From [Mycobacterium] vasticus (GTDB taxonomy: Bacteria > Actinomycetota > Actinomycetes > Mycobacteriales > Mycobacteriaceae): a stretch of 64,000 nucleotides of DNA. The notes beneath the pieces were generated by a model. It was not told the origin of the DNA, did not search any database, and saw only the letters and a program-made list of their open reading frames with translations. Of this stretch, positions 46,269 to 57,110 are shown in pieces. The DNA lies in contig NZ_CP084028.1 of assembly GCF_020181595.1 (NCBI RefSeq), positions 2,587,445 through 2,651,444 of the forward strand, given 5' to 3'. The stretch's first letter is position 1; the number at the start of each line of letters is the position of its first letter. Position numbers and translations under genes: made by a program.

Positions 46269-49019
46269 CTACGTCCGCGCCTTCTCGACGAGCTCGTACG
46301 CCTGGATGACGTCGCCTTCCTTGATGTCGTTGTAGGTCAACGTCAGACCGCATTCGAAGCCTTCGCGGACCTCGGTGGCATCGTCCTTCTCCCGGCGCAG
46401 CGAGGAGATCGTGACGGTCTCGGCGACCACCACGTTGTCCCGCAGCAGCCGCGCCTTGGCGTTGCGGCGCATGATGCCGGAGGTGACCAGGCAGCCCGCG
46501 ATGTTGCCCACCTTCGACGAGCGGAACATGGCGCGAATCTCGGCGCGCCCCAGCTCCTTCTCCTCGTAGACCGGCTTGAGCATGCCCTTGAGCGCACTCT
46601 CGATCTCGTCGATGGCCTGGTAGATGACCGAGTAGTAGCGGATCTCGACACCCTCGCGGTTGGCCAGCTCGGTGGCCTTGCCCTCGGCGCGCACGTTGAA
46701 CCCGATGATGATCGCGTCCGACGCCGATGCCAGGTTGACGTTGGTCTCGGTGATACCACCGACACCGCGGTCGATGACCCGCAACTGCACCTCGTCGTCG
46801 ATCTGGATTCCCATCAGGGCCTCTTCCAGCGCCTCGACGGTACCGGCGTTGTCGCCCTTGAGGATCAGGTTCAGCTGGCTGGTTTCCTTCAGCGCCGAGT
46901 CCAGGTCCTCCAGGGAGATCCGCTTGCGCGACCGTGCCGCCAGCGCGTTGCGCTTGCGGGCGTTGCGCTTGTCGGCGATCTGGCGGGCGATCCGGTCCTC
47001 GTCGACGACCAGCAGGTTGTCACCGGCACCGGGCACCGAGGTGAAGCCGATGACCTGCACCGGCCGCGACGGGGTCGCCTCTTCGACGTCCTCGCCGTGC
47101 TCGTCGACCATCCGACGCACGCGGCCGTAGGCGTCGCCCGCGACGATCGAGTCGCCGACCCGCAGCGTTCCGCGCTGGATCAGCACGGTGGCCACCGGGC
47201 CGCGACCGCGGTCCAGGTGCGCCTCGATCGCCACACCCTGGGCTTCCATGTCGGGGTTGGCCCGCAGGTCCAGGGCGGCGTCGGCGGTCAACAGCACCGC
47301 CTCCTCCAGTGCGGCGATGTTGGTGCCCTGCTTGGCGGAGATGTCGACGAACATGGTGTCGCCGCCGAAGTCCTCGGCCACCAGGCCGTACTCGGTGAGC
47401 TGCCCGCGGATCTTGGCCGGGTCGGCGCCCTCCTTGTCGATCTTGTTGACCGCCACCACGATCGGCACATCAGCGGCCTGGGCGTGGTTGATCGCCTCGA
47501 CGGTCTGCGGCATCACGCCGTCATCGGCGGCCACCACCAGGATCGCGATGTCGGTGGCCTTGGCGCCACGGGCACGCATGGCGGTGAACGCCTCGTGACC
47601 GGGGGTGTCGATGAAGGTGATCAGGCGTTCGCTGCCTTCGAAGTCGACCCCGACCTGGTAGGCGCCGATGTGCTGGGTGATGCCACCGGCCTCGCCCTCG
47701 CGGACGTTGGCCTGGCGGATCGAGTCCAGCAGGCGGGTCTTGCCGTGGTCGACGTGACCCATGACGGTGACCACCGGCGGCCGGACCTGCAGGTCCTCCT
47801 CGTCGCCGGCGTCCTCACCGTAGGACAGGTCGAAGGACTCCAGCAGCTCGCGGTCCTCGTCCTCGGGCGAGACGACCTGCACGACGAAGTTCATCTCGCT
47901 GCCGAGCAGCTCCAGGGTCTCGTCGCCGACGGACTGGGTGGCGGTGACCATCTCACCGAGGTTGAACAGCGCCTGCACCAGGGCAGCCGGGTTGGCGTCG
48001 ATCTTCTCGGCGAAGTCGCTCAGCGATGCGCCGCGGGCCAGCCGGATGGTCTCGCCGTTGCCGTGCGGCAACCGCACACCACCGACGACCGGGGCCTGCA
48101 TGTTCTCGTACTCGGCGCGTTTCGCCCGCTTCGACTTGCGACCCCGCTTGGGGGCACCGCCGGGACGGCCGAATGCACCGGCCGCGCCGCCGCGCTGGCC
48201 GGGACGGCCTCCGCCGCCGCCACCGGGACGACCACGGAATCCGCCGGCACCGGCGCCGGCGGGAGCACCACCGCCACCGGGACCACCGGCTCCACCGCCG
48301 CGGTAGTTACCGCCGGGACCACCGCCGGGGCCACCGGGACGTCCACCAGGACCACCGGGACGTGCGCCGCCGGGACCCGGACGGGGACCGCCGGGACGCG
48401 CCGGGCGACCGGGTGCGCCGAAGTTGCTGGTGCGGCCGGGCATGTTGCCCGGTGTCGCGCCGCCGCCGGGACGCGGCATGCCGGGACGCGGTGCGCCGCC
48501 GGGCCGGGGTGCGGCCTGCGGGTGCGGACGCGGGATGGCGCGCTCCACCGGCTGCACAGACGAGAACGGGTTGTTGCCGACGCGCGGAGCCCGAGCGCCC
48601 GGCTTGGGGCCCGGTGCGGCCGGCCGGGGGCCGGGGGCTCCGGGAGCCGGGGGCGCCTCCGGAGCTGCGGTCGATGCGGCCGGGGAAGCCGACGCCGCAG
48701 GTGCGGGGGCCTCGGCGACCGGCGCGGCCGGGGCAGCCGGCTTCGCGGCGGCCGGGGTGGGTGCGGGTGCCGGAGCCTCGGACGGCGCGCTCGGGGCCGA
48801 CGCCGGCTTCTCCGGTGCGGGCGCCTTGGCGGCCGGTGCCTCGCTCTTGGGAGCGGGCTTGGAGCCACCGAACGCCTCGCGCAGCCGTCGGGCGACGGGC
48901 GCTTCCACGGTCGAGGACGCCGATTTGACGAATTCGCCCTGCTCGCTCAGGCGGGCGAGGACTTCCTTGCTGGTAACACCGAGTTCCTTAGCCAACTCGT
49001 GTACGCGGGCCTTTGCCAC
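46269..49019 (-). CDS. infB: Translation initiation factor IF-2
   Basis: 916 residues from GTG 49019, which has the CAGGAG ribosome site. The N-terminal IF2N helix ([21 protein letters not shown]) is followed by a long Ala/Pro-rich and then Gly/Pro/Arg-rich linker (about 50-300). The GTPase domain has GHVDHGKT (Lys427), DTPGHE and NKIDK, followed by domains II-IV. It places initiator tRNA on the 30S subunit. The linker is low in complexity and is the source of long spurious readings on the other strand. Confidence 0.98.
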   Translation of the reverse strand: MAKARVHELAKELGVTSKEVLARLSEQGEFVKSASSTVEAPVARRLREAFGGSKPAPKSEAPAAKAPAPEKPASAPSAPSEAPAPAPTPAAAKPAAPAAPVAEAPAPAASASPAASTAAPEAPPAPGAPGPRPAAPGPKPGARAPRVGNNPFSSVQPVERAIPRPHPQAAPRPGGAPRPGMPRPGGGATPGNMPGRTSNFGAPGRPARPGGPRPGPGGARPGGPGGRPGGPGGGPGGNYRGGGAGGPGGGGAPAGAGAGGFRGRPGGGGGGRPGQRGGAAGAFGRPGGAPKRGRKSKRAKRAEYENMQAPVVGGVRLPHGNGETIRLARGASLSDFAEKIDANPAALVQALFNLGEMVTATQSVGDETLELLGSEMNFVVQVVSPEDEDRELLESFDLSYGEDAGDEEDLQVRPPVVTVMGHVDHGKTRLLDSIRQANVREGEAGGITQHIGAYQVGVDFEGSERLITFIDTPGHEAFTAMRARGAKATDIAILVVAADDGVMPQTVEAINHAQAADVPIVVAVNKIDKEGADPAKIRGQLTEYGLVAEDFGGDTMFVDISAKQGTNIAALEEAVLLTADAALDLRANPDMEAQGVAIEAHLDRGRGPVATVLIQRGTLRVGDSIVAGDAYGRVRRMVDEHGEDVEEATPSRPVQVIGFTSVPGAGDNLLVVDEDRIARQIADKRNARKRNALAARSRKRISLEDLDSALKETSQLNLILKGDNAGTVEALEEALMGIQIDDEVQLRVIDRGVGGITETNVNLASASDAIIIGFNVRAEGKATELANREGVEIRYYSVIYQAIDEIESALKGMLKPVYEEKELGRAEIRAMFRSSKVGNIAGCLVTSGIMRRNAKARLLRDNVVVAETVTISSLRREKDDATEVREGFECGLTLTYNDIKEGDVIQAYELVEKART

Positions 49020-49085
49020 TACATCTCCTGTCTATGAGGCGACAGCGGTGGTGGGCCGCGCCTCGGGTTTAGCTATGACGCATGG

Positions 49086-49466
49086 TCATCGGGACTTCAC
49101 GGTGTGCTCATGTTCTTCGCTACCTGTTCTGTTGCCCGGGGTGGCGAGCCGATCTTGGTGATCGAAGTACTCCTCCACCCCGGATACATCCGGGGAACCG
49201 CTGATCCTCAGCGCGCGTGCGAAGGCTCGTCGCCGGATCGCCGCCTGCAGGCAGTCCGGCGCGGGGTGCAGCCACGCACCCCGTCCCGGCTGGTTACCCA
49301 CCCGGTCAACGGCCACGGCCCCATTGCCGTCCGACGTCGACACAGCGACCACTCGAAGCAATTCGACGGCCAATTCGCGTTTTCGGCATCCGACACACGT
49401 GCGCACCGGTCCCCGTGGGGAGCGGTGCGTCCGCGAGCCCGTTGACGAAACCTCGCGCTGGATCAC
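49086..49466 (-). CDS. ylxR: YlxR (DUF448) RNA-binding protein
   Basis: 126 residues from GTG 49466. Core signature RTCVGCRKRELAVELLRVV with the conserved Cys pair and GRGAWLHPAPDCLQAAIRRRAFARAL. It sits between nusA and infB as in most bacteria and is thought to bind RNA, possibly influencing RNase P or transcription. N- and C-terminal tails (about 20 and 35 residues) are less conserved. A TAGACT hexamer 5 bases before the GTG suggests an internal promoter for ylxR-infB. Confidence 0.9.
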   Translation of the reverse strand: MIQREVSSTGSRTHRSPRGPVRTCVGCRKRELAVELLRVVAVSTSDGNGAVAVDRVGNQPGRGAWLHPAPDCLQAAIRRRAFARALRISGSPDVSGVEEYFDHQDRLATPGNRTGSEEHEHTVKSR

Positions 49467-49471
49467 GGCTC

Positions 49472-49477
49472 AGTCTA
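49472..49477 (-). promoter_or_regulatory. Possible -10 element of ylxR
   Basis: TAGACT on the minus strand, 5 bases before GTG 49466, inside the nusA-infB operon; spacing is slightly short. Confidence 0.35.
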
Positions 49478-49494
49478 CCCATACGACGGCGCTG

Positions 49495-49526
49495 TCCCGA
49501 ACCAACGTCGTCCCGAACCAACGTCG
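49495..49526. repeat. Tandem duplication of a 16-bp unit
   Basis: The unit TCCCGAACCAACGTCG occurs twice in direct succession in the 74-base gap between nusA and ylxR. It is perfect and contains no coding sequence. Confidence 0.85.
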
Positions 49527-49540
49527 GAGACCCAGGACCG

Positions 49541-50587
49541 CTATCGACCGCCCACGGCACCCTGACTGGCGTCGTGCTCAGGATGATCGCCCTCCCCCGG
49601 CTCTGGGGTGTCGCTGCGGATATCGATCCGCCAGCCGGTCAACCGGGCCGCCAGCCGGGCATTCTGGCCCTCCTTGCCGATGGCCAGCGACAGCTGGAAG
49701 TCCGGGACCACCACCCGGGCGGCGCGCGTCGCCTGGTCGATCACCGTCACCGACATCACCTTGGCCGGCGACAGCGCGTTGCCGACGAACCGAGCCGGGT
49801 CCTCGTCGAAGTCGATGATGTCGATCTTCTCGCCGGCCAGCTCGCTCATCACGTTGCGCACCCGCTGGCCCATCGGCCCGATGCAGGCACCCTTGGCGTT
49901 GAGCCCCGGCACCGCCGAGGCCACCGCGATCTTGGATCGGTGGCCGGCCTCGCGCGCGACCGCGACGATCTCCACCGAGCCGTCGGCGATCTCGGGCACC
50001 TCCAGGGCGAACAGCTTGCGCACCAGGTTCGGGTGGGTGCGCGACAGCTCGATGCGCGGTTCGCGCAGCCCCCGGGTGACGCCGATGACGTAACAGCGCA
50101 ACCGGTCGCCGTGCTCGTAGGCCTCGCCGGGCGCCTGCTCGGCGGGCCGGATGACTCCGTCGAATCCCTTGGCCTCGGTGCCCAGCCGCACCACGATCAC
50201 ACCCCGGGCATTCTCCCGGGCGTCGCGCTGCACCACGCCGGCGACGATGTCGCCTTCCCGCGCCGAGAACTCGCCGTAGGCCTTCTCGTTCTCGGCGTCC
50301 CGCAGCCGCTGCAGGATCACCTGCCGGGCGGTGGTCGCCGCGATCCGGCCGAATCCCTCCGGGGTGTCGTCGTACTCGCTGAGTACGTTGCCGTCCTCGT
50401 CGGTCTCGCGGGCCAGCACGCGCACCACGCCGGTCTTGCGGTCGACGTCGATCACCGCGTCGGCCTGGTGCCCCTCAGTGTGCCGGTAGGCGGTGAGCAA
50501 CGCCGATTTGATCGTGTCCACCACCACGTCTACCGGAATGCCCTTGTCGGCCTCGATCGCGTGCAGCGCGGCCATGTCGATGTTCAT
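49541..50587 (-). CDS. nusA: Transcription termination/antitermination factor NusA
   Basis: 348 residues, the mycobacterial length. The N-terminal domain (1-125) is followed by an S1 domain ([25 protein letters not shown]) and two KH domains ([22 protein letters not shown] and [21 protein letters not shown]). It binds RNA polymerase and rRNA leader RNA. Its ATG overlaps the rimP stop (ATGA). It lacks the acidic repeats of E. coli NusA, as expected. Confidence 0.97.
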   Translation of the reverse strand: MNIDMAALHAIEADKGIPVDVVVDTIKSALLTAYRHTEGHQADAVIDVDRKTGVVRVLARETDEDGNVLSEYDDTPEGFGRIAATTARQVILQRLRDAENEKAYGEFSAREGDIVAGVVQRDARENARGVIVVRLGTEAKGFDGVIRPAEQAPGEAYEHGDRLRCYVIGVTRGLREPRIELSRTHPNLVRKLFALEVPEIADGSVEIVAVAREAGHRSKIAVASAVPGLNAKGACIGPMGQRVRNVMSELAGEKIDIIDFDEDPARFVGNALSPAKVMSVTVIDQATRAARVVVPDFQLSLAIGKEGQNARLAARLTGWRIDIRSDTPEPGEGDHPEHDASQGAVGGR

Positions 50588-51120
50588 TGGCGCCTCTCCA
50601 TTCCGGCATCCGGGGCCTGCCGGCCCGCCAACTCCAACTCCCGTTCACCGGGCGGTGAGAACTCGACCTGCACGACCGCCTGGCTGATCTCGCTCAGCGG
50701 TAATCGGCGCAGGTTGAAGTCCCGCCCGGCGCGCACCACCAGCGTCAGCACGTCGTCGTCGGCGACCAGGCCCACCCGGCCGGTGAGACCCGATCCGTCG
50801 GTCAGGGTCACTTCGACCTTGCGGCCGTGAGCGCGCCTGAAGTGCTTCACCGTGGTCAGCGGTCGCTGCACACCAGGTGAGCTGACCTCCAGAACGTAGG
50901 GGGCGTCGAAGTCCAGCTCATCGAGCAAAGCCGACGCCGAGCGTGACAACGCCGCGACAGTGTCCAGATCCAGGGGGGTGTCGCCGTCGGCGACCACGGT
51001 GATTCGCGGTAACGGTGCGGCCGCGTCGATGACGACGTCTTCGATCTCGTATCCGGCGCGCGTGAACTCAGCGTCGAGCAGCTCGATCACCTGTGTCTGG
51101 GAAGGTAGCCCGGTGGCCAC
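50584..51120 (-). CDS. rimP: Ribosome maturation factor RimP
   Basis: 178 residues from GTG 51120 ([19 protein letters not shown]), chosen for the AGGAG site 8 bases upstream and agreement with the known mycobacterial N-terminus. It has [46 protein letters not shown] and [10 protein letters not shown]. It assists 30S assembly. First gene of the rimP-nusA-ylxR-infB-rbfA-nrnA-dinF order; it lacks the usual N-terminal start Met. Confidence 0.94.
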   Translation of the reverse strand: MATGLPSQTQVIELLDAEFTRAGYEIEDVVIDAAAPLPRITVVADGDTPLDLDTVAALSRSASALLDELDFDAPYVLEVSSPGVQRPLTTVKHFRRAHGRKVEVTLTDGSGLTGRVGLVADDDVLTLVVRAGRDFNLRRLPLSEISQAVVQVEFSPPGERELELAGRQAPDAGMERRQ

Positions 51121-51304
51121 GGCGAGCTCCTCATCTTGAGTTGTGCGGTCAACGCATTCCCGCGCGCCAGGCGCAGCCGGGAACCGGCCTCCCACGATAC
51201 GCCGTGGGGTGCGGGGTCACAGCAAACCGGCGAAAGCGCTCAGTCACTCCACAGTGGCACTCGGCGGCCACGTCACAACGCTGGGCGGGCGCGGCAATGG
51301 CAGG

Positions 51305-51823
51305 ATGTCTCAGATGTCCGGCCCCCTGACCGCCATCGACCGGCGGCGCGTACTGACCGGCGCCGGGATTCTCGCGCTGCTCGCCGTGGCGGCACCGGCG
51401 TGCGGCTCGGCGCCGACTCCACCGGAGGTAGACGCCCTGGAGGCGCAACGACTGTTGGCGCAGCACGACAGTGAGCTGGCCGCCGCGGCCGGGACTGCCC
51501 TGACCGGGCCGGACGACACGGCCCAGGCCACCGCGCTGGCGCAGGTTTCGCTGGAGCGCGCCGACCACGCCCGGGCGCTGGCCACCGAGATCAGCCGAGC
51601 ATCCGGGCGCCCCGCCCCCGAAACATCGCAGACCAGCACATCCACCGCGGTACCGGATGCTCCGGCCCCCACGGTGTCGCAGGTGGTCAACGCACTGCGC
51701 GCCGCGGCCGACAGTTCCGGCAAGCTGGCGATCGCCTCATCCGGCTACCGGGCGGGACTGCTCGCCTCGATCGCGGCGTCCTGCACGGCCTCCTACGCGG
51801 TCGCCTTGGCGGTGCAGTCGTGA
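51305..51823 (+). CDS. Lipoprotein with Tat-like signal (Rv2843-like)
   Basis: 172 residues from ATG 51305; ATG 51314 is also possible. The signal is DRRRVLTGAGILALLAVAAPACG: a twin-arginine stretch, hydrophobic core and lipobox ending at Cys, so it is likely acylated and exposed outside the membrane. The mature part is Ala-rich and helical (VDALEAQRLLAQHDSELAAAAG, ALAQVSLERADHARALATEIS), resembling a ferritin-like four-helix plan, with a Thr/Ser/Pro linker in the middle. It overlaps the next gene by GTGA, the same pairing as Rv2843-Rv2844. Function unknown. Confidence 0.75.
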   Translation: MSQMSGPLTAIDRRRVLTGAGILALLAVAAPACGSAPTPPEVDALEAQRLLAQHDSELAAAAGTALTGPDDTAQATALAQVSLERADHARALATEISRASGRPAPETSQTSTSTAVPDAPAPTVSQVVNALRAAADSSGKLAIASSGYRAGLLASIAASCTASYAVALAVQS

Positions 51824-52272
51824 CGTCCACCGAACCGATCGATGGCCCCGACGCGGCCCTGCGTGAAGCACTGGCCACCGAACACGGGGTCGTCTACGGC
51901 TATGGGCTGGTGTCGGCCTATTCACTGCCGGAGTTCAACGGCCTGGTGGTGGCGACCATCCGCCAGCACCGCGAACGCCGTGATCGGACGATCACGATTC
52001 TGACCAGCCGCGCCGTCGAGGCCCCGCCCGCCGCCGCCGGCTACCAGTTGCCGCTGCCGGTGAACTCCTCCGGTGACGCACTGCGGCTGGCGGTCCGGAT
52101 GGAGAACGACACCGCGACGGCGTGGCGCGCGGTGGTCGAGCAGACCCGAGACGCCGCCGACCGCGAGTTCGCCGCGACCGCGCTGGGCCAGAGCGCGGTG
52201 CTGGCCGCGCACTGGAATCGCGCGTTGGGCAACTGGCCGATCACCCGCCCATTCCCGGGCGGCGAGGACTGA
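51820..52272 (+). CDS. Ferritin-like DUF4439 protein (Rv2844-like)
   Basis: 150 residues from GTG 51820. Four-helix plan: ALREALATEHGVVYGYGLVSAY, VVATIRQHRERRDRTITILT, SGDALRLAVRMENDTATAWRAVVEQ and FAATALGQSAVLAAHWNRALG, ending GNWPITRPFPGGED. Recognised as the DUF4439 ferritin-like family of actinobacteria. Glu and His residues occur at helix positions that could bind metal, but the canonical paired ExxH motifs are not obvious. It lies after the lipoprotein gene and converges with proS across a hairpin. Confidence 0.78.
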   Translation: MTSTEPIDGPDAALREALATEHGVVYGYGLVSAYSLPEFNGLVVATIRQHRERRDRTITILTSRAVEAPPAAAGYQLPLPVNSSGDALRLAVRMENDTATAWRAVVEQTRDAADREFAATALGQSAVLAAHWNRALGNWPITRPFPGGED

Positions 52273-52276
52273 GCGG

Positions 52277-52297
52277 GAGCCGGCGCGAAGCCGGCTC
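52277..52297. terminator. Bidirectional hairpin between the DUF4439 gene and proS
   Basis: GAGCCGGC and GCCGGCTC form an 8-bp perfect stem around the loop GCGAA. It lies between convergent stops and covers the first two bases of the proS stop codon. No T tract on either side. Confidence 0.6.
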
Positions 52298-54050
52298 AGC
52301 CGGTTGTACCGCGGACCGCGTCGAGGATCTGCGCGGCCAGCTCGGCGCCGACGGCGAGTTCCCGCTTCTCCCCGGCGAAGCGGTCCCGCAGTTCCACCAC
52401 CCCGTCGGCCCAGCCGCGGCCGACCACCACCACCAGGGGCATCCCGAGCAGTTCGGCGTCCTTGAACTTCACCCCGGGCGACGCGGTTCGGTCATCGAGC
52501 AGCACCTCGACGCCGAGCGCGTCCAGTTCGGCGGCCAGTGCCTCGGCCCCGGCCCGCGCCGCGTCGTCCTTGTTGGCGATCACCAGGTGCACGTCGAACG
52601 GGGCGACCTGCGCCGGCCAGCGCAGCCCCAGCTCGTCGTGCTGCTGCTCGGCGATCACCGCCACGAGTCGCGACACCCCGATCCCGTAGGACCCCATCGT
52701 CAGGCGCACCGGCCGGCCGTCCTCCCCGAGCACGTCGGCGGTGAATGCGTCGGTGTATTTGCGGCCCAGCGAGAAGATGTGGCCGATCTCGATCCCGCGG
52801 GCACTGACCAGCGGGCCGGCGCCGTCCGGTGACGGATCACCGTCACGTACCTCGGCGGCCTCGACGGTGCCGTCCGCGGTGAAGTCCCGACCGGCCACCA
52901 ACCCGACCACATGCTTGCCGGGCTGATCGGCACCGGTGATCCAACTGGTGCCGTCCACCACACGCGGGTCGACCAGGTAGCGAACCCCATTGTCCTGCAG
53001 CGCCTTCGGGCCGATATAGCCTTTCACCAGGAACGGATACTTGGCGAAGTCGGACTCGCTGAGCAGCACGTACTCGGCGGGCTCCAGTGCGGCGCCCAGC
53101 CGCTTGTCGTCGACCTCACGATCACCGGGGACCCCGATGCCGAGCAGCTCCCACTCACCACCGGGTTCGCGGACCTTGACCATGACGTTCTTGAGGGTGT
53201 CGGCTGCGGTGACGGTCGTGCCCAATGCCGTGTTGGCCCAGTCGACCAGGGTGGCGATCGTCGGGGTGTCACCGGTGTCGTGCACTGTGGCCTCGGGCTG
53301 CCCGGCCACCGGTACCGGCTCCGGGCGCGCGGTGATGACGGCTTCGACGTTGGCCGCATACCCCGACTCCACGCACCGCACGAAGGTGTCCTCGCCGATC
53401 TCGCTTTCGGCCAGGAACTCCTCGGAGGCCGAGCCGCCCATCGCCCCGGACGTCGCCGAGACGATCACGTAGCGCAGCCCCAGCCGGTCGAAGATCTTCT
53501 GATAGGCCGCCCGGTGCGCGTCATAGGCGGCACCCAGCCCGGTGTCGTCGACGTCGAAGGAGTACGAGTCCTTCATCACGAACTCACGGCCGCGCAGAAT
53601 GCCGGCGCGCGGCCGCGCCTCGTCGCGGTATTTGGTCTGGATCTGGTAGAGCACCACCGGAAAGTCCTTGTAGGAGTTGTATTCACCCTTGACGGTCAGG
53701 GTGAACATCTCCTCGTGGGTGGGCGCCAGCAGATAGTCGTTCTTGCGCCGGTCCTGCAGGCGAAACAGGCCGTCGCCGTACTCGGTCCAGCGGTTGGTGG
53801 TCTCATACGGTGCGCGCGGCAGCAGCGCCGGGAACAGGATCTCCTGGCCACCTATGGCGTTCATCTCCTCGCGCACCACCCGTTCGATGTTGCGCAGCAC
53901 CCGCAGACCCAGCGGCAGCCAGCTGTACAGGCCTGGCGCGATGGGCCGAACGTAGCCGGCCCGGATCAGCAGTCTGTGGCTGGGGACTTCGGCATCGGCG
54001 GGGTCGTCGCGCAGGGTACGCAGGAACAGCTGGGACATCCGGGTGATCAC
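52296..54050 (-). CDS. proS: Prolyl-tRNA synthetase
   Basis: 584 residues from GTG 54050 ([16 protein letters not shown]). Class II motifs: motif 1 around [17 protein letters not shown], motif 2 around [25 protein letters not shown], motif 3 [13 protein letters not shown], and a bacterial-type editing insert in the middle (about 225-400). Charges tRNA-Pro. Longer readings upstream would cover ureA in antisense. A TAGGCT -10 element 8 bases before the GTG supports the start. Divergent from the urease operon. Confidence 0.97.
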   Translation of the reverse strand: MITRMSQLFLRTLRDDPADAEVPSHRLLIRAGYVRPIAPGLYSWLPLGLRVLRNIERVVREEMNAIGGQEILFPALLPRAPYETTNRWTEYGDGLFRLQDRRKNDYLLAPTHEEMFTLTVKGEYNSYKDFPVVLYQIQTKYRDEARPRAGILRGREFVMKDSYSFDVDDTGLGAAYDAHRAAYQKIFDRLGLRYVIVSATSGAMGGSASEEFLAESEIGEDTFVRCVESGYAANVEAVITARPEPVPVAGQPEATVHDTGDTPTIATLVDWANTALGTTVTAADTLKNVMVKVREPGGEWELLGIGVPGDREVDDKRLGAALEPAEYVLLSESDFAKYPFLVKGYIGPKALQDNGVRYLVDPRVVDGTSWITGADQPGKHVVGLVAGRDFTADGTVEAAEVRDGDPSPDGAGPLVSARGIEIGHIFSLGRKYTDAFTADVLGEDGRPVRLTMGSYGIGVSRLVAVIAEQQHDELGLRWPAQVAPFDVHLVIANKDDAARAGAEALAAELDALGVEVLLDDRTASPGVKFKDAELLGMPLVVVVGRGWADGVVELRDRFAGEKRELAVGAELAAQILDAVRGTTG

Positions 54051-54058
54051 AGCGCGCC

Positions 54059-54064
54059 AGCCTA
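54059..54064 (-). promoter_or_regulatory. -10 element of proS
   Basis: TAGGCT on the minus strand, 8 bases before GTG 54050; predicts a near-leaderless message. Confidence 0.5.
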
Positions 54065-54116
54065 TCGGGTCCGATACCCGAAACCTCCCCGCCGCCGCGT
54101 GGCATGATCGCGTGAT

Positions 54117-54419
54117 ATGCGCATCACCCCGCATGAGCAGGAACGTCTGCTGTTGTCCTATGCCGCAGAGCTGTCGCGCCGGCGTCGCGCTCGGGGGCTG
54201 CGGCTGAACCATCCCGAAGCCGTCGCGGTCATCACCGACCACATTCTCGAGGGCGCGCGGGACGGGCGGACCGTTGCAGAATTGACAGCCAGCGCACGGG
54301 ACGTGCTCGGACGCGACGACGTCATGGAGGGCGTTCCCGAGATGCTGGATCTGGTGCAGGCCGAGGCAACGTTTCCCGATGGCACCAAGCTGGTCTCCGT
54401 GCACCATCCGATCGGCTGA
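54117..54419 (+). CDS. ureA: Urease gamma subunit
   Basis: 100 residues, the standard UreA length: [37 protein letters not shown] at the N-terminus, then [28 protein letters not shown]. It forms the small structural subunit of the (UreABC)3 urease core. First gene of the operon, 66 bases from the divergent proS start. No ribosome site is clear before ATG 54117. Confidence 0.97.
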   Translation: MRITPHEQERLLLSYAAELSRRRRARGLRLNHPEAVAVITDHILEGARDGRTVAELTASARDVLGRDDVMEGVPEMLDLVQAEATFPDGTKLVSVHHPIG

Positions 54420-54421
54420 CG

Positions 54422-54733
54422 GTGATCCCCGGAGAGATCCTGTTCGGTCCCGGCGAGATCGAGATCAACGCAGGCGCCGAACGATTGAAGCTGCAGATCG
54501 TCAACGCCGGCGACCGCCCGATCCAGGTCGGCAGTCATGTCCACCTGCCGCAGGCCAACACGGCGCTGTCGTTCGACCGGGCCGCGGCCCACGGTCGCCG
54601 GCTGGACATCCCGGCGGGCACCTCGGTTCGCTTCGAACCGGGGGTTCCGCGCACCGTTTGGCTGATACCGCTGGGCGGACGCCGTGAGGTACCCGGCCTC
54701 ACATTGAACCCGCCGGGGAGGTTGGACGACTGA
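54422..54733 (+). CDS. ureB: Urease beta subunit
   Basis: 103 residues from GTG 54422, 2 bases after the ureA stop. [22 protein letters not shown] start, [11 protein letters not shown] and GTSVRFEPG. Structural subunit of urease. Its stop shares one base with the ureC ATG. Confidence 0.97.
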   Translation: MIPGEILFGPGEIEINAGAERLKLQIVNAGDRPIQVGSHVHLPQANTALSFDRAAAHGRRLDIPAGTSVRFEPGVPRTVWLIPLGGRREVPGLTLNPPGRLDD

Positions 54734-56454
54734 TGGCTCGACTTTCCCGAGAGCACTACGCGCAATTGTTCGGGCCGACCACCGGCGACCGGATCAGGCT
54801 GGCCGACACCGATCTGCTGGTGGAGATCACCGAAGACCGCAGTGGTGGGCCCGGGCGTTCCGGCGAGGAGGCGATCTTCGGCGGCGGCAAGGTGCTGCGC
54901 GAGTCGATGGGCCAGGGACGTGCGACCCGGGCCGATGGCGCCCCCGACACCGTCATCACCGGCGCGGTCATCATTGACTATTGGGGAATCATCAAGGCCG
55001 ACATAGGGATCCGTGACGGGCGCATCGTCGCGATCGGCAAGGCCGGAAACCCCGACACGATGGACGGCGTCCACCCGGCTCTGGTGGTCGGACCGTCTAC
55101 CGAAATCGTCGGCGGCAACGGCTACCTCGTCACCGCCGGCGCGGTCGACTGTCACGTCCACCTGATCTGCCCCTAGCAGATACCCGAGGCGCTCGGTTCG
55201 GGGATCACCACCCTGATCGGTGGCGGCACCGGGCCCGCCGAGGGCACCAAGGCCACCACCGTCACCCCCGGCGGCTGGCACCTGGCCCGGATGCTCGAGG
55301 CGTTGGACGGATGGCCGGTCAACGTCGCGCTGCTCGGCAAGGGCAGCACCGTCAACGCCGCCTCGTTGTGGGAGCAGTTACGTGACGGCGCATCGGGTTT
55401 CAAGGTGCACGAGGACTGGGGCGCGACACCGGCGGCCATCGACGCCTGTCTGACCGTCGCGCAGGCGGCCGGGGTGCAGGTGGCGCTGCACACCGACACC
55501 CTCAACGAGACGGGGTTCGTGGAGGACACCCTGGCCGCCATCGCCGGCCGGCCCGTCCACACCTACCACACCGAGGGGGCCGGCGGCGGGCACGCGCCCG
55601 ACATCATCACCGTCGCAGGCCAATCCAACGTCTTGCCCAGTTCCACCAATCCGACCCGCCCCCACACGATCAACACCCTCGAAGAGCACCTCGACATGCT
55701 GATGGTCTGCCATCACCTCAATCCCGCGGTGCCCGAAGACCTGGCGTTCGCCGAGAGCCGGATCCGGCCGTCGACGATCGCCGCCGAAGACCTGCTGCAC
55801 GACATGGGTGCGATCTCGATGATCGGCAGCGACTCCCAGGCGATGGGCCGCATCGGCGAAGTGGTGCTGCGCACCTGGCAGACCGCTCATGTGATGAAGC
55901 GCCGCCGCGGTGCGCTGCCCGGCGACGGCGCGGCCGACAACACCCGGGTCCGGCGCTACATCGCGAAATACACCATCTGCCCGGCGACCGCCCATGGGCT
56001 GCACCACGAGATCGGTTCGGTGGAGGTGGGCAAGCTTGCCGACCTGGTGTTGTGGAAGCCGGCGTTCTTCGGTGTCCGCCCGCACGCCGTGCTCAAGGGC
56101 GGCGCGATCGCCTGGGCCGAAATGGGCGACGCCAATGCGTCGATACCCACCCCGCAACCGGTGTTGCCCCGGCCGATGTTCGGCGCCGCAGCAGGCGTCG
56201 CCGCGGCGACGTCGGTGCACTTCGTCGCTCCAGCGGCCATCGAAGCGGGCTTGGCCGAGAGGCTGGCGGTCAACCGACGACTGGTTCCGGTGGCCGATGT
56301 CCGCTCGATCGGGAAGGCTCAGATGCCGCTCAATGACGCCCTGCCCGACATCGTGGTGGAACCCGACACCTTCACCGTCCGCATCGACGGCGACGTGTGG
56401 GAGGAACGACCGGCGGCTGAACTGCCGATGGCACAACGCTACTTCCTGTTCTGA
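54733..56454 (+). pseudogene. ureC: Urease alpha subunit interrupted by an in-frame TAG
   Basis: 573 codons with all UreC landmarks: the HxH motif in DCHVHLICP, the carbamylated Lys224 in [18 protein letters not shown], and active-site flap residues in MVCHHLNP. The sequence ends MAQRYFLF as in other UreC. But codon 148 (55174-55176) is TAG, in [17 protein letters not shown], where relatives have Gln (CAG). A single C-to-T change would explain it. Everything after the stop is intact and in frame. Without readthrough or reinitiation only the first 147 residues are made, so urease would be inactive. Possible sequencing error. Confidence 0.92.
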
Positions 56455-56464
56455 TGGGACCGTG

Positions 56465-57100
56465 ATGAGTGGACTGGCAACGCTGCTCTCCCTCGCTGAT
56501 TCGCGGCTGCCGATCGGCTCACACGTGCACTCCGGCGGCCTGGAGGAGGCCGTGACCAGTGGACTGGTGACCGATCTGGTGACGCTGGAAGCGTTTCTGG
56601 TGCGCCGGATCCGCAGCCACGGGCTGGTCACCGCCTCGATTGCGGCAGCGGTGCACCGGGGCGATCTCAGCGTCGCCGATGCCGACGACGAGACCGATGC
56701 CCGCACCCCGGCCCCGGCGGCCCGGGAGGCGTCCCGCAGTCAGGGACGCGGTCTGGCGCGGCTGGCGCGGCGGGTCTGGCCCGATCCGTGCTGGGATGGA
56801 CTCGACGCCCGGCCGCACCTGGCCGCCGTCGCCGGCCTGGTGGGTGCGGTCAGCGGCCTGAGTCCCGGTGAGAACACGCTGACGCTGGTGTACACCTCGA
56901 TGACCGGTCCGGCGACCGCTGCGCAGCGCCTGCTGGCACTGGATCCGGCCGATGTCGCCGCCCTGACATTCAGTCTGGCCGGCCTGTGCGAGCGCACCGC
57001 CGCCGAGGCGACCTCCGGCCTGGCCGACCTGTCCGACCCCCTGCTGGACACGCTCGCTCAGCGGCACGCCACCCGCGAGCGCCCCCTATTCGTTTCGTGA
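56465..57100 (+). CDS. ureF: Urease accessory protein UreF
   Basis: 211 residues. It starts [30 protein letters not shown], the conserved UreF opening, is all helical, and has [18 protein letters not shown] and [13 protein letters not shown] segments near the end. It bridges UreD-apo-urease to UreG during nickel insertion. It starts 10 bases after the ureC stop. Intact, despite the ureC nonsense codon upstream. Confidence 0.95.
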   Translation: MSGLATLLSLADSRLPIGSHVHSGGLEEAVTSGLVTDLVTLEAFLVRRIRSHGLVTASIAAAVHRGDLSVADADDETDARTPAPAAREASRSQGRGLARLARRVWPDPCWDGLDARPHLAAVAGLVGAVSGLSPGENTLTLVYTSMTGPATAAQRLLALDPADVAALTFSLAGLCERTAAEATSGLADLSDPLLDTLAQRHATRERPLFVS

Positions 57101-57110
57101 AAGGAGCCTC

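Noticed and set aside
46269..49019. Gly-rich repeats in the IF-2 N-terminal half resembling PE_PGRS sequence
   Set aside because: The frame is continuous with the IF-2 GTPase domains, and such linkers are normal in actinobacterial infB.
47097..49037. Long plus-strand reading frame of over 600 codons opposite infB, rich in Gly/Ala/Thr/Arg
   Set aside because: It is the antisense of the Ala/Pro/Gly-rich linker of IF-2 in high-GC DNA; there is no ribosome site or family match.
52277..52297. Hairpin at the proS stop considered as an attachment site or mobile-element end
   Set aside because: No second copy, no integrase or tRNA near; position between convergent stops is best explained as a terminator.
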